Assembly: GCA_036971615.1 (NCBI GenBank) | Contig: JAYKKR010000002.1 | Coordinates: 1,674,001-1,738,000 of the forward strand | Reading direction: 5' to 3' | DNA length: 64,000 nucleotides | Source of the DNA: Amyloporia xantha | Taxonomy: Eukaryota; Basidiomycota; Agaricomycetes; Polyporales; Adustoporiaceae | Shown: positions 12,528 to 24,274 of the stretch, piece by piece | Layout: every line of letters starts with the position of its first letter | How positions within the stretch are numbered: the stretch's first letter is position 1 | Made by a program: the position numbers and the translations under genes | The notes under the pieces: generated by a model | Told to the model about the DNA's origin: nothing | The model's database searches: none | The model's input: only the letters and a program-made list of their open reading frames with translations

Positions 12528-13539
12528 TCATAAAAGAACAGCAAAATTATTCCTCTTTCCTGACCGCAGGACTGTCTTCTTATCATATTTTGCGTGGTCC
12601 GCTGGATGGCCCGAAGTCTTGCGAAGAAGCCAGTATGCCATCTTGCCACCTTCCTTCCATCTCGACTTCACGATGGACAACCCGATCGTCTGAAGCAAGC
12701 CGTCTAAGTGATCTGCTGTAAGATATCGAGAATTCAAGATGCATGGCAAGGGCAACTGGTGCACGGCGAATTAACGATGGCTGCTCATGGCAGGTGACCA
12801 ACGCACTCACTGCAAGAAACAGAAATCCGCCTCGGGAAAGCATTGAGTGAGCCATTTGCAGCATCCTTCCCCTGTCCTTTGCGTCCGGAACGAAGTTGAG
12901 CACCAGACTGAGACTGATAATGTCCCACTTTTCGTGATGTTCTTCCTCGTTCATGAGCAAGAAATCCTGCTCCTTGATAGACGGGTGTTGTGAGCGAAGG
13001 TCGATGGGAGTGGCATCAATCCAGGATGCACATGATGCATAGTTGTCAGGTTTCAGGGCACCCACTTCTAGCAGCCTTTAAGCGGAGAAGGGAATGACCC
13101 GCGGAGGAAGAGAGAACTCGATGAGGATTTGAATTATCAACTGAATGAGCAACGTTGTACATACTTGAGACTTTTCTTCGCTGCCTGCGAAGAACTAGCG
13201 ATCCCCAGGTCGTTCAGCCAACCGATGAGTATCTTCTCACTCCCGCCGCCTCTGTCCCTTCCCTTGTCCAATGGTAGACATCCTTTGGTACGCATCGAGC
13301 CCGCCTAGCTCTTCTATCTCCCGCTCGACCTCCGTCAAAGCCCCTTTCCTGTCAGAGCTGCCCGTTCTCGCCCCCTCGCCGAGCGTTTTCGTAAGCTGGG
13401 CCTTCCGTTTTATGAGCACATGAAATCGGCGGATGAGAGTCCTCGTTGCCACAGGATTGCTGGACGTCCCGGACGGTTTCGAGGAGGACTGAGCTTGAGT
13501 GACCGGAGTCTTGCGTGTCTTTTTGCGAGCCTTAGGCAT
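12528..13539 (-). CDS. BMT2: 25S rRNA adenine-N1 methyltransferase, Bmt2/SAMTOR family (apparent frameshift)
   Basis: Bmt2 methylates one adenine of the large rRNA in the nucleolus; the same fold gives human SAMTOR. The N-terminus is Lys/Arg/Ser-rich (MPKARKKTRKT). Then come TRTLIRRFHVLIKRKAQL and ELGGLDAYQRMSTIGQ, then GRDRGGGSEKILIGWLND, LEVGALKPDNYASC, DLRSQHPSIKEQDFL, WDIISLSLVLNFVPD and RGRMLQMAHSMLSRGGFLF, and the last exon ends LTADHLDGLLQTIGLSI...GGKMAYWLL. The SAM-binding and substrate motifs match the family order. Introns lie near 13,070-13,165 and 12,740-12,810. The GQ...RGG segment requires a one-base frame change at about 13,255-13,267 (a GGG/AAGGG run), with no room for an intron. 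This is either an assembly indel or a real lesion. The first true ATG is at 13,539. Confidence 0.82.
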
Positions 13540-13732
13540 TTCTGACAAACATCACAAGGATTAAGGAGGCTTCATTGACAATCCAAGCGACACATAAGTA
13601 GAGAGACAAAGCGTCAAGGCAAAGCTGCAAAGGCTGTAGACTATATGGTCGGAGCAGGTGACGGGTTGTGGCTGTCTACTCAAATGCCGCGTCACGCTAT
13701 CACTCAGCACTCACACGCTAACCACGACAACC

Positions 13733-15290
13733 ATGGATCCTCCTTCAACTTCAGCAGCAGCTCTCAAGCTTGAAATTGCTCGACTTACAGGTCAGAGCTA
13801 CTGTAATTTTATCGATAGGAAGTTCGTCAGCTCACAAAATACCCGATGTAGGTGTGATCAACAGACACAAGACCACAGAACCTCTTCCACGTACAACAAG
13901 CTATCCACCAACACGCCCCAAGAACAACGTCTATGTCAATCCGAACTACAAGCCCCCAAGTAAGCCAGCTGCAAGTAAGCCAGCGGCGCAGTCACCTCCA
14001 GCTGTACCGCAAATTCGTCCACCGACTTCCTCATCTAACGCGGAGGTGCGCGATGTGGTGATCGGCGGCGTGACCTTCGAGTCATCTGGTCGCTCGCTAG
14101 TCCGCAAAGATTGTACGCTCAAGTCCACTTCCGCCGGTCCTACTGTAATGGAAGTATCTGATATCCCGTGGTCAGTGAGCAAGCCGCCGTCGACCGCTAT
14201 TCCCAAGCCAGTCCGACGACCGGTACCTCCACAAAGTGCCTTCATGAGAAACAAGGCTGGGACCTTCATCAATAGCAATCGCACACACAAACCCAAGACC
14301 TCGCGCCGAGGGCACGCGCCAATGCGCAACATGACCCTCAACAACTCCCATAGATCTTATCAGTTCGTGATGGATGTGCAATGTCGACGGTCGCAGCAAT
14401 CTCACAAACTCTACAGAGCTCGCCGGTTCTCAAACAGGCGGAAGTATTCCGACAAACCGTGTCCGCGTTTCACGACTACAGGTGCGCTTGCCCTTATAGC
14501 ATGACGAAAGATCTTACGAACGCGATCGTCATGACATCCATTCACATCATGGCTTTATATTATAGGTGCTTGCAACCGAGGACTGACATGCATGTATCAA
14601 CACGACCCTAGCAAGATCGCCATCTGCTGGAATTTCCTGCAGGGTAACTGCCCCAACACAGCTGAGACCTGCCCTCTTTCGCACGATCCTACTCCTGAAC
14701 GCACTCCGCTCTGTGTCCACTTTGCTAACAACGGTCGCTGTACTCGCGCAAACTGTCCCTTCCCCCACGTGCGCGTAGGCCAGCGCGAAGGCATCTGCCG
14801 CGACTTCGCAGTGCTCGGCTACTGTGAGAAGGGGCTCGACTGCGACAAACAGCATGTCCGCGAATGCCCCGATTTTGCGGAGAAAGGGGCGTGCACGACC
14901 AAGGGATGCAAGCTTCCGCATGTCATCCGTGCCAATCGCAACCGCAAGCCCGCAGTTACGGCATCGACCAGTACTTCAGCGACAGCTTCTAGTACAGACT
15001 TGGCGGGTAGCTCTGTTGGTCAGAGTTCTGCGCGTACCATCTCGTCTGCTTCTGTTCAGTCTGATGCTGGTGCTGACGCTTCCAGCTCTCATATGGTAAC
15101 AGCAGAAGATGCACAGCTTGGAGATGAGTTCATCTCTCTCACTTTCCATGAAAGCGAGAGTGATGACGACAGTGATGACGACGACGAGGAAGAGGAAGAT
15201 GATGAGGAAGAGGAAGAGGGTGGTGACGACCGTGAAGAGGCTCTAGAAGCCCACAATCCCGATGAGGCGGAAGATGGTAATCCCACATGA
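13733..15290 (+). CDS. Five-CCCH zinc finger protein (ZC3H3/Smicl-like)
   Basis: Five consecutive CCCH fingers lie at about 14,460-14,925: C-PRFTTTGAC-NRGLTC-MYQH, C-WNFLQGNC-PNTAETC-PLSH, C-VHFANNGRC-TRANC-PFPH, C-RDFAVLGYC-EKGLDC-DKQH and C-PDFAEKGAC-TTKGC-KLPH. Five tightly spaced fingers with a Ser/Pro-rich N-terminus and an acidic C-terminus are typical of the ZC3H3 family, linked in animals to mRNA 3'-end processing and export. The RNA-binding role is known for the family; the process in this fungus is inferred. Exon 1 is 13,733-13,790 with a 61-nt intron to 13,851. A further intron at 14,482-14,565 splits finger 1. The region just before it (about 14,360-14,440) may hold another intron that I could not place. 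The C-terminus is a long Asp/Glu run. Confidence 0.8.
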
Positions 15291-15488
15291 ATACTGTTTG
15301 TACAGCTTGCAGCAGCATATTTTGATGTAAATTCCTTTCTGTAATACAAGCATTTCACTCTGGAATCTCGTTATCGGCTGTAATGGTGGCAGCGTGCCAT
15401 GTTCTTCTCTCAAGATATACATAGTTGCATGATGATGGGATGCGTAAAAGCCTAGGACATAGCATGAAATATATGGAAGTGCAGAAAA

Positions 15489-16065
15489 CTACGCCTCGGT
15501 GATCTCGCGTAGTCGGCGAACGGTGCTGTACAATAAATCAGAACGGGTCACCAGGAATGAATGCCAGAAGCAAGCATACCTGCGAACAGTAGCAGCTGCC
15601 GTCGTCGAGACTGTCCACGCTCCACCCGCGATCACCTTCTTGCAAGAACCGCATTTCCAGATGCCGACGGCTTGGCGTTTCACAGAGTCCTATGAGATAT
15701 AAGTATGATAAACCAGACCATCGAACAGTCATTGAGCGGAGGCGCCTACCTTGCCGCAGAAGGTGCAAGTGTATCGTGCGTGCTGGGTGATTTCCATCTA
15801 CGAATGGAAAACAGGTCAGTACACCGGTATGACGGCACCAAGATAGTCGAAACGCACCTTTTTGACCTGCTTACGCAGGGAGGCACCGTAACGCTATCCA
15901 CGCCCAACGGCCAGTAAACGTCCACCCTCATCGCCGCCAAAGTTAATGGAGACTTACGGTACCATACTTTCCAGTCACGCCGACTTTACGTGTTCGTTTC
16001 GTCTACCACATCACAGACCGTCAGTAACGTTATTATGATGGTTTAGATGCATTTGGACTCACCAT
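15489..16065 (-). CDS. RPL43: 60S ribosomal protein eL43 (L37a), 92 aa, six exons
   Basis: This is the zinc-binding large-subunit protein eL43. Exons on the minus strand are 16,065-16,063 (ATG alone), 16,002-15,958, 15,893-15,858, 15,797-15,750, 15,689-15,580 and 15,525-15,489. They total 279 nt and give exactly the family length of 92 residues. The product begins [19 protein letters not shown], continues [14 protein letters not shown], and has the second Cys pair in [10 protein letters not shown], then [18 protein letters not shown] and the end RRLREITEA. The two CxxC pairs form the zinc ribbon. All five introns have GT-AG ends. A first exon of only the start codon is common in eukaryotic ribosomal protein genes. 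Confidence 0.97.
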
Positions 16066-16250
16066 CTTGAGGATATGAGTGTTGAGGCGGACGGAGTGCT
16101 TGAGGAGGAAACCTACAGAGGCCGTGTGAATATGGGAAACGATTCCGGCATAAACTATACAGTTCAGCCACCAAGTATGGGAGGAAAGCACGTGATTCGC
16201 AAGCACTCATACTGCAATGTGATTGGTCGGGCCTCAATTGACGTTACCGG
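16066..16250. promoter_or_regulatory. Upstream region of RPL43
   Basis: This is the sequence directly before the ribosomal protein start codon on the minus strand. No clear TATA box or named element could be assigned. Confidence 0.25.
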
Positions 16251-16900
16251 CGCTAATGTGCCACACACATAAATCACGGTGATGCAGATGCACTGATGGC
16301 GCGGACCCAAAGTCTCTTCAAGCTTACGCGAACTACTCATGCTTTTTTCTTGTTTTATCCTCCCCCGTGCTCGACGAACGATTGGGGTTTAAAGTTGGTA
16401 TTTTTTCCACCGCTGCCTGGGGCCAGCCTCAAACACAGGGAGAGTACCTAAATCTTGATATATTGCAATTGGTTCTTCCACGTCTCCATCGTCTGATATG
16501 TCCACCTTGTTGATGTTCAAGATCAGGATCTTGTTCTCGACTAAGTGCTGATTTCGTGGTTCAGCGTGCAAGGAATAGCAGGGATCAGCTTATTATAAGT
16601 GTATGTAGTGCGATCTCCACTAGTGGCTAATCAACCGTAAATTGTGTTATCTTATGATGATGAAGAGACAGCAGGAAATTAGAAATGGAGATCAAATATT
16701 AATATTCTTGTATACGGACTCCAATAAAAATATTTGCCAATGAACTGAGCTCAATTAACGCATGTTCATGTCAGTCACCCTGCAGACAATTTGTATCCCG
16801 TGGTCATTCATATGCGCAACGTCAAGCAGCAAATGTCCAGTAATATTACTCATGATTCTGTCTCAAGAGAACGTGAAGCAAAATCGCGCAGTTCCACAGC
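16250..16900. other. Intergenic, no supported gene
   Basis: Only short, unconnected open frames are present. I see no protein signature and no RNA gene. Confidence 0.4.
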
Positions 16901-17803
16901 TTAGCATGCCAGAACTAATTGTTTATACAGATCCCAGAGGGCAGAAGGTAATGGCGAGGTTGCCCTATGACAATATAATTTAGCACCGATGACCATCACA
17001 TGCCCGTTCGTGATTGAAGATGAAAGAAGACCCACGTTGACAGCAGAGCACCCGACAGGAGTCTCAGAACAATCTGCGCTATTGCCTAGATGGGAATACA
17101 TATTTTTTAAGGAGAGAATAGATGAGAAGCGGACCATAAAGCTTACAATCCGCGCCGATACCGTCACAACCATCGTAGTAGTTGAAGCTGGTCGCCACGG
17201 AAAATTCATAGCTGACGGAAGATAGGGAGTCAGTCATAGTGAAAATCATTGAGTACAGAGCTCACGGGGGATCGACAGCAAAACCAACGCTGCTGTTGCC
17301 GTTCTCGAGAGATATTTCAACAACGGTGCAGCCTTCTCCGCTGTTGCTGCAGCTGCCTGTACAACCGCATGAGTGAACGTGTTCAGAATACGATAAGCAA
17401 TTACGCTACTACTGACCGGTTTGAAGGTATCTGCATGCACCGTTATGTGAGTTCAAACTCGATGCAAACAGGACAGACACGGAAGGCTCACGCATAAGAA
17501 CCTTCGAAACCTGCGTTGATGGTGAAGGGATATTCAGTACCAGTATCCCAGATGTAACCGTCAGAGCGCCTCAAATACGGCTGTAGAGTAATCTCAGTAT
17601 CATTATTGAACATCGAGAGCCTGTGGTTGGGAAACAGACCGTGCCGGATCCACAGCTATAAGACAGCAGAATCAGTGAGAAACTTTGCGCTTCTAACAGA
17701 GTTCCGCTCACTTATTCGTGAAAGTGATTGTGTGGGTCTCCGTCTCCGCATTGACTTGCACCAGTGCCAAAGCAGCAGCAAAGAGAGCGATGGCGGAGAA
17801 CAT
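16901..17803 (-). CDS. Secreted glycopeptide-like / thaumatin-like small protein (apparent frameshift)
   Basis: The product starts with a signal peptide (MFSAIALFAAALALVQVNA) followed by ETETHTITFTN. Later exons read WDTGTEYPFTINAGFEGS, then AYLQTGSCSNSGEGCTVVEI, SSVGFAVDPP, and FSVATSFNYYDGCDGIGADC with SADCSETPVGCSAVNV. This matches my memory of a secreted, cysteine-containing basidiomycete family annotated as glycopeptide, with the order NCGxGT, TG, YLQTG, GEGCTLVE, FSVxTxFxYYxGCDGxGADC. Introns of about 50-60 nt separate these blocks; a tiny exon near 17,420 encodes YLQT. The NCGSGT start of exon 2 and the rest of that exon are one base out of frame near 17,640, so the copy is either broken or mis-sequenced. 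The function of the family is unknown to me; the product is probably extracellular. Confidence 0.55.
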
Positions 17804-19787
17804 GATCGTAATGGAATATGGTAAGAGGGCAGGCAAAGCACAAGGAAATAAGTTTGCGAATAGAGAACCAGTCAATTGCAGCTTGAGGGCCTGTCGCATA
17901 TACAAGACACCTTTTATACCTCAACTCTGCGCAGCGGTAGTCAACTAGACCATGTCAGCGACTGACAACACGGACGGCACGGACATGATTTTCTTCCCAA
18001 CGTGAGGCGGCTCGTGCCCTTACTCCAGGCTTGCCAATCGCCTAAGACTGAATACGCATCACACCGTGAAACAGGAGCGCCAATCTACACGGTTATAACA
18101 CACCGTCTGTTGGATTCTAAGCCAGTTGACAGAACGTGTGACTGGAAGGTTTGCCGCATAGACGTAAACCTAGTGAGCTGCGCCCGTGCCAGCCTGTCTG
18201 GTTCAGCATACGGGCCGAAGACTGATGCCGAAGAGTCGGATCCGCCGACTGGATGTTGCGAATAGCACTGCATACAGCTGGACTTGGAATTTATTCACAG
18301 AAACAGGAGGTACTCACATCTTCTAAGTTGAACTTGATAGTGTCTCCGACGTCATGATGTCGCAAAATCAGAATTCTAGCTGTTTCCTGGTGAAGTCTCG
18401 GCAATGTAGAATTGATGGGATTGATGCCGATGCATGGAGCGATTGTGTGGATCGCAAGATGTGGCTGTGTAAGGGTATTGATCTCCGTGCACTCTGCCCT
18501 GAGGACAGCACACCGCACGAGGCTCGAGGCTCGAGATGAGACGATAGATCTCGACTCGGACGCGTGCGGACAAAAACGGAGCGCCACGGCTTTGTAGACA
18601 TGGACTTGGGTTTTCAATCTTTTGAGCCCATTTTCATCTCGATATCAGACATGATTAAATACCTTCGGCCTAAGTGGCGATGAATATAAAATGCTGTAAC
18701 TGCTTGAACGCTGAATTGTTTGTCGGCTAGACTTACTGTAAATCGAGATCATTACATTAGTTGATCTCTCCTTATGACGAGCAAAGCTAAAGGCTAAAGG
18801 CTGTTACCGGTTGCCACCCTGGAAGACTGAGTCGTTGCGAACAGCACAGTCTCGGTCACACGTGCTGACACTCCGTTTCTCCAGGTTTATCCTTGTGGAA
18901 ATGGTTTCAGTCAACCGGAGTTTCAAGAACGTAACGGATATTCTTCAAGTAGGGATACGATGCTAGATGCTAATGATTTGGACTGTTCATGCGAGCGTGT
19001 GGCAACTGGCCGCTTCGATCATCGGGGTATGGGTTACATCATATTGCGACCGAGATACATCCAATCCACATGAGCTCTGAATAAAGAGGAAGCGATACGT
19101 CGGTCAAATCGATATTATGAGGGCCACATTGGAATGCAGACTGACCTCAGGATCTGAGGTTCATGTAGCGAAGAGAGAGCCACAGCATCTTCGAGGACCC
19201 AAAGGTTCGAATGGATGGTCCTAAGGCAAGCTTGAAATACGGCAAGAAGGAAAATTCGGTTGAGACGAGAGCAGCAGTCATGGGTCAGCCTGGCCACGAA
19301 CGGTCTTATCCTGATGCTATCAGAAGAGTCAATGAGCAGATATTGAACTAAATGTGAGAAGTCTTCAGAGCACTGGATTTAAGGTAAATGAGTACTTGAG
19401 AGACATCATAACCGAAATCCATACTGTCAATGACCAGCTGAAGAGACAGCTCTGTCAGCGTTCAGCCACGTTGCCAGAGGTTAGAAGGAATCCTTTGTTA
19501 AGAGCACTTCAACGCTTGGATTCACTAGCGAGTTGGCAGCAATTGTGGCTTGTTGACCTGTAGATTTATATCAACTACAGTGTTTAGACATTAAAATTGT
19601 AGTGGACATCGACGACAGCGCCGTCTGGAGGAATTAGCGCTCGATCACTGGAGATCGGGGATAGGCGCCTATTGTATGCTGCAAGTGACGCAGCCAGTCG
19701 GACTGTCTGGAACTCTAATACCAGCACACCAACAGCCTACAGGATTCTCTGTCCACCGTCTATTGGCGGCACGCTCATATCATAACA
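17804..19787. other. Intergenic, about 2 kb, no supported gene
   Basis: Weak coding-like fragments occur on the minus strand (for example LRHHDVGDTIKFNLEDV ending near 18,320 in front of a gtgagt donor), but I could not build an exon chain. No promoter or repeat stands out. Confidence 0.35.
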
Positions 19788-20494
19788 ATGACAGACAACT
19801 TTGCCGTCGCTGCTACTCCCCAAGCACATGCTGCAGACCTCGAATTTCTCGTCCGACGGGGCATGACGAAAGGCTATCAGGTTCTGTCTCTGCTAACGCC
19901 TCCACTGTACACAGTATTTGCAATATCACGCTATGGAAGGGCACAGCTGTCCGTCAACCGCATTCTGCGCGCTACGTGGGTTGGCGGGTCGGTGGGTGAG
20001 TGTGTCATGTTTTATCCTAAGATTCAGCTTGAGTACTGAACGGAGGATATGTCGCGCGGGCGTGAAGGGATCGCCGGAGGAGGAGCATTTGAGTATGTGC
20101 GGTCTGCATATTCAAACCCGGACAAAGTCAGGGTCAGACACATAAAGGCTGCATATGACGTATGTTCAGCGCCGTTCGATTGATAGCTGCGATTGATCCA
20201 TGAAACTTGGTTCCAGACGTCCTCAATACGAGCTGACGACCATTCCACTATTGGTGGTATCATATTTGCGGTGCTGACCCCTGCTGTGCTCTGGAAACGA
20301 GCAAGCGTAGCAAATTGTGAGTGGGACACGCTCCAATACGATATAGGTGTACCTCACACTTCTTTCTTCTAGTGGTTCTTGGAGGTGCAGGCATTGGCTC
20401 TGCTGTTGGAATCTTCGCGCATTATGCAAGGACTATATCTGGCGACCCACCACCAACCGTGCGGCTGCCAGAATTGCCTGCCTCGACACAGTAA
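19788..20494 (+). CDS. Small predicted membrane protein of unknown function, 179 aa
   Basis: The model has four exons: 19,788-19,991, 20,046-20,159, 20,217-20,316 and 20,373-20,494. Introns are 54, 57 and 56 nt with GT-AG ends, and the total is 540 nt. The product contains a first hydrophobic segment (LSLLTPPLYTVFAI) and a conserved-looking centre (SIRADDHSTIGGIIFAVLTP, AVLWKRAS). A glycine-rich hydrophobic segment follows (VLGGAGIGSAVGIFAHYA), and the C-terminus is proline-rich. The pattern of an amphipathic loop and paired hydrophobic segments suggests a small organelle membrane protein. I know of no function and cannot name a family. Confidence 0.65.
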
Positions 20495-20861
20495 CACAAC
20501 TAGTCTGTATCAATTTCCCAAGTCAAGTATACAGTATGGCTCATAAGGTCATATAGTCACTGTCTGATCGTACTGCGCAATGGAATTGTGATACTCACAC
20601 CACTCAGCCATAACCGCAGCTGGATCGTTGTTTATGTGGTTGTCATATTTTAATCAAGTATATAATCCTCTCGAACATCTGATTTCGATGGCCGCATCGT
20701 GATCACACAGTAGTCTAAAGACTTATTGCTGTAACGTTGTCCACAAGGCGGTTTCTAACTTTCTCCTCATCAAGGCCTTGAGGCCTGAGAGCTCGTGCAT
20801 GGACAGATTATTGATCCCAGTGAAGCTGATCTCTATCTCACATTCTGATTGCCTCTGTAGT
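20495..20861. other. Intergenic 3'-3' region
   Basis: These are convergent gene ends; nothing else is seen in about 370 bp. Confidence 0.4.
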
Positions 20862-23679
20862 TTATTTTCTGCCTTCATCTCTTAGACGACCATCGGCCAG
20901 GGGGTGTATGACCGCCAAGTCCTCCTCATCCCCGTCATCCTCATCCTCCGCTTCTTTACTCGCACCCACATCTCCTCTCCTCAAGCTCTTGCCGTCGAAA
21001 TGATCCACGGCGCTCATATGCTCGCGCTGCGTGACGTGGATGTGGTCCCGATAATGCGCGCGCGACCACCGCAGCGCAGTCTTCGCTGCCTGCCGCCATT
21101 TGCTCATCATGCCCATTGAGTGCTGGTGGTGCGGCTCCGGTCGCGTCCTGGATGTCGACCGGTGTTCGTACTGTTTTTGCCGTGCCTTCTCTCGATCGAT
21201 GAGTTCTGCGGTGCTGGGGTGGAGTGTCTCCACCTCTGTATGATCTCTGAGGCGCGACATCCTGTTTACGTAGCGACGCCCTGTATCTCTTGTGAGCATG
21301 CAGACCTTGGTTCACGGATAAGCGTTACAGACCTAGCAGGTACTTGCGCACGATCTGGCTCGTCATCTGGCCGCTTTCGTCATCGACAAGGTACCGCTGG
21401 CCCTTAAGAGCCAGAAAGCCATCGTGACCCTCGGCCATGTACTCGCGCGTCACGATGCGGTACTTGCGGCCTTCTCTTTGCCGGGAGATGGGTTCTCCGT
21501 CCACGAGTATGTTAGGAGACGAAGCCCCACTAGCGGTAGACTGGGTAGACTGGAGACTAGTCCTGGATGAAGACGCAGAAGAGGCCGGTGTGGGTAGCGC
21601 GCTTGTGCTTGTGCTGCCGGAAAGTTCCTGCAAGAGCCACACCCCAGAAACGCGCTGTCCTGGTGGGCGACGAGAGTCCCATGATACGCGGAAGCCAGAT
21701 ATGACAGGGAATCGTCTGCGGTTCGAAGCACTGCTGAGAGCGCGATTGCAGACAGAATTTGGGGTAGTGCTTACCCTTCTTGGGCAGGCCATGTCGAGAG
21801 CGACTGTTCGAGTGCAGCCCAGATCGCCTCGCCATCTAGCTCCAACACAACCACGGGATCCTCAAACGGCAGAATCTCTAGAATATCGCCGAGTGTAACA
21901 TTCCCTATAGATATCGTCGTTTAGATAGCGTGCATGCGAGCCGGATACGACATACCTGGTCCGTAAACAGAGTCGCCGCGAAGCGTTCCTGCACAAATGA
22001 AGACGCCATCTGAGCTCCCGCCCATCAGAGGTGCGTCATCATATGCGTGTCGCAGGACATCCGCAAACCAGTTTGCAGAGGCAGTCTGCGAGTTGGCATC
22101 AGCATCTGTCAGATTCACTACGGAAGAACGACCAGGCCATTCTCACTTCCTGCGTACGAATAAGCTCGGAACGAAGATCGAGCTCGACCTCAGTCTTGCA
22201 TACCGGCGCCTTCAGCGCGTCTGACACTTTGGATAGGATCGTCTCAAGGAGCTTGCCGATCCGCTCGTGTTTCTTCGAGCCTGGTTTCGTGGAATGCCGC
22301 TTTCCTGTGCATTGCCATGTCACTACTCTGCGGACGGCGACTCGGCGAGCACGAACATGGACGGACCTTTGATCTCTTTGATAACCTTTCTGCGCACGCT
22401 TCCCGGAGGCGTGTCCACGAGCTCCAGGGTGAACTCGCTGAGATCGCGGAAATCGGTGCCGCTCTTGATGACGAGCACGTCGCCCTTGTCCGCCTCGGCG
22501 CCGAGCACAGGCTGGCCGACATCGTAGCCCTCCCATGAATTTACCCCATGTGAAACGTAGTACAGGTGATCGTGGCCGCCGAGTATGAGGTCCACGCCAT
22601 GCTCAGAATGGATCGGTGTAGCTTCCTGGGCGGAGGACGAGAGTGCCTTCACAGCCTTTGCAAGCGCAATATCCTGTAGAGGTCATGAGCACTTGAAATA
22701 CAAGCAGGAGGTGGATAATGCAGCTACGTTCGGTACACTGAAGGGCGCCGGAGTCAGTGCCCCTGCCAACGAAGTGATTGAAGGGCTTACCGGGCATGAG
22801 TGAGAGCAATTATAACGTCACATCTGTGTTCCCCTTCAGGATCGCGAAGACGTTTTGAAAGCTCTATGCCAGTCTTAGTCATATCCCTATATTCGAAATT
22901 CTCCGGCCACGATGAGACGGTACTGATCCACTCTCTACAAATCACAACGCAATTCAGAATGTTCACCCGAGCTCTCCGTGCACGCATTCAGATCGCATGA
23001 CGTACTTTTCGACGAGACCGATGACGCCTATGCGAATACCTTCCCGCTCGAAAACTTGGTACTCGTGTACATGCTCAGGGATGCGCGAAGTGTGGTTGTC
23101 AATAATATTGCTCAGCAACCATGGCTTGGTTGATTGTCAGCTACTTTATGTGGGGATATGCGGTAGACGCATACAAATTTCGTGTCTTTTATGAGTTCGG
23201 TCAGATGCGGATATCCTAGAACGTCGCAATCGCCGTTAGATCACTCGATCATTGCGAGAATCGTCTTTTACACACCGAAGTCAAAGTCATGATTGCCTGT
23301 AAATGGCCGGCTCCCAGTCAGGTAAAAATGCAAACGGAAGAAACGGTAACAAACCTGTCACGGAGACATCTGGAGCAATTTCATTCATGACAGGCACCTA
23401 CGAAATTGAAATCCATGATCTAGTATTCGCCAGTGGTCTAATGCTGACCATATGGCTTCCTCGTGTAACAGAGCTTTCAACAGAGGGTGAAAACACGTCT
23501 CCAGAGAAGAGGACGAGGCCTTCGCGTTTTCCGTCCGGTCTTTCTGACCATTGATCGCGTATATCATCAAGCATGGCTGCCCATTGAGTCACATCAATCG
23601 TCTCGGGGGATTTCGAAGAAAGCTTGAATGGCTGAACGCGGTACACATCGTTGAAATGAAGAATCGGAAGGACGGACAT
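20862..23679 (-). CDS. 5'-nucleotidase / 2',3'-cyclic phosphodiesterase family metallophosphatase
   Basis: The product belongs to the UshA/5'-nucleotidase calcineurin-like phosphoesterase family, which hydrolyses nucleotides with two divalent metals. Metal-site motifs are visible in order: LHFNDVYR (first Asp), FSGDVFSPS, GNHDFDFG (read on the minus strand at about 23,275-23,300), DVIIALTHAR, and LILGGHDHLYY near 22,590. A C-terminal nucleotide-binding domain follows, with the acidic end EAEDEDDGDEEDLAVIHPL. Introns break the gene in many places, including around 23,170-23,290, 22,680-22,800, 21,900-21,960 and 21,300-21,330. Start ATG is at 23,679. No signal peptide is obvious, so an intracellular place is likely. 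The gene is divergent from the MFS transporter. Confidence 0.85.
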
Positions 23680-24274
23680 TGGACAAAGTGATCATTCAAG
23701 TTGCTCGCGGACGTGATACCGGCGGGCTGAGGAAGGGCAGCTTGAAACTCGGCTCAGTTTGACGCCCACAATACATAGTGTGATCCGGGTCGGCATGGGC
23801 GTGGGAAACATGCTGAGGGACTTGGGAGGGACGATTCAGATTTATCCGCGGAAGACAGCAACAGTACTATATTCTCCTCACTTGCTGGGGTGGCCCGCTT
23901 AAAGCGTGCAGTTCTCCCTGCCTGCGAGGCGACAGTCATGATGCGGCAGCTGGGCCAACTGTGAACAGCATGATCGCGAGGATCTCGATCTTGATATGGC
24001 CATCAATATATGTGGCCAAGAACCGGTTAACCGGGTTCAAAAACCGGCCCTCCCTCAGCCTCGGCAGTGTCTTTGGTCACCTTCTCAGGCTGACTGTCTG
24101 TGTCCTGCAGTACACTATCAATACACTGAGTACTTATCTCAGGCGCGTTGCTATGGCGTTATGTAACGCTCGGTCGGGTTTGTTTCATGGCCGCCACGAC
24201 ATAAAAGCTCGGTCGATCATCTCTGTGTCCTGACAGCTCCAAGGATCAAGTTGTGTTCATATCAGTCACAGAGC
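23680..24274. promoter_or_regulatory. Divergent promoter, nucleotidase / MFS transporter
   Basis: This 595-bp region between two divergent ATGs holds a perfect 12-bp palindrome CCGGTTAACCGG at 24,023-24,034 and another ACCGG at about 24,043-24,047. Everted CCG-N6-CGG half sites of this kind are typical targets of Zn2Cys6 fungal regulators. Control of the transporter by such a factor is inference. Confidence 0.4.

Noticed and set aside
18291..18617. Minus-strand frame ending VGDTIKFNLEDV, possibly cupredoxin-like
   Set aside because: The fragment is short and I could not join it to further exons or find copper ligands.
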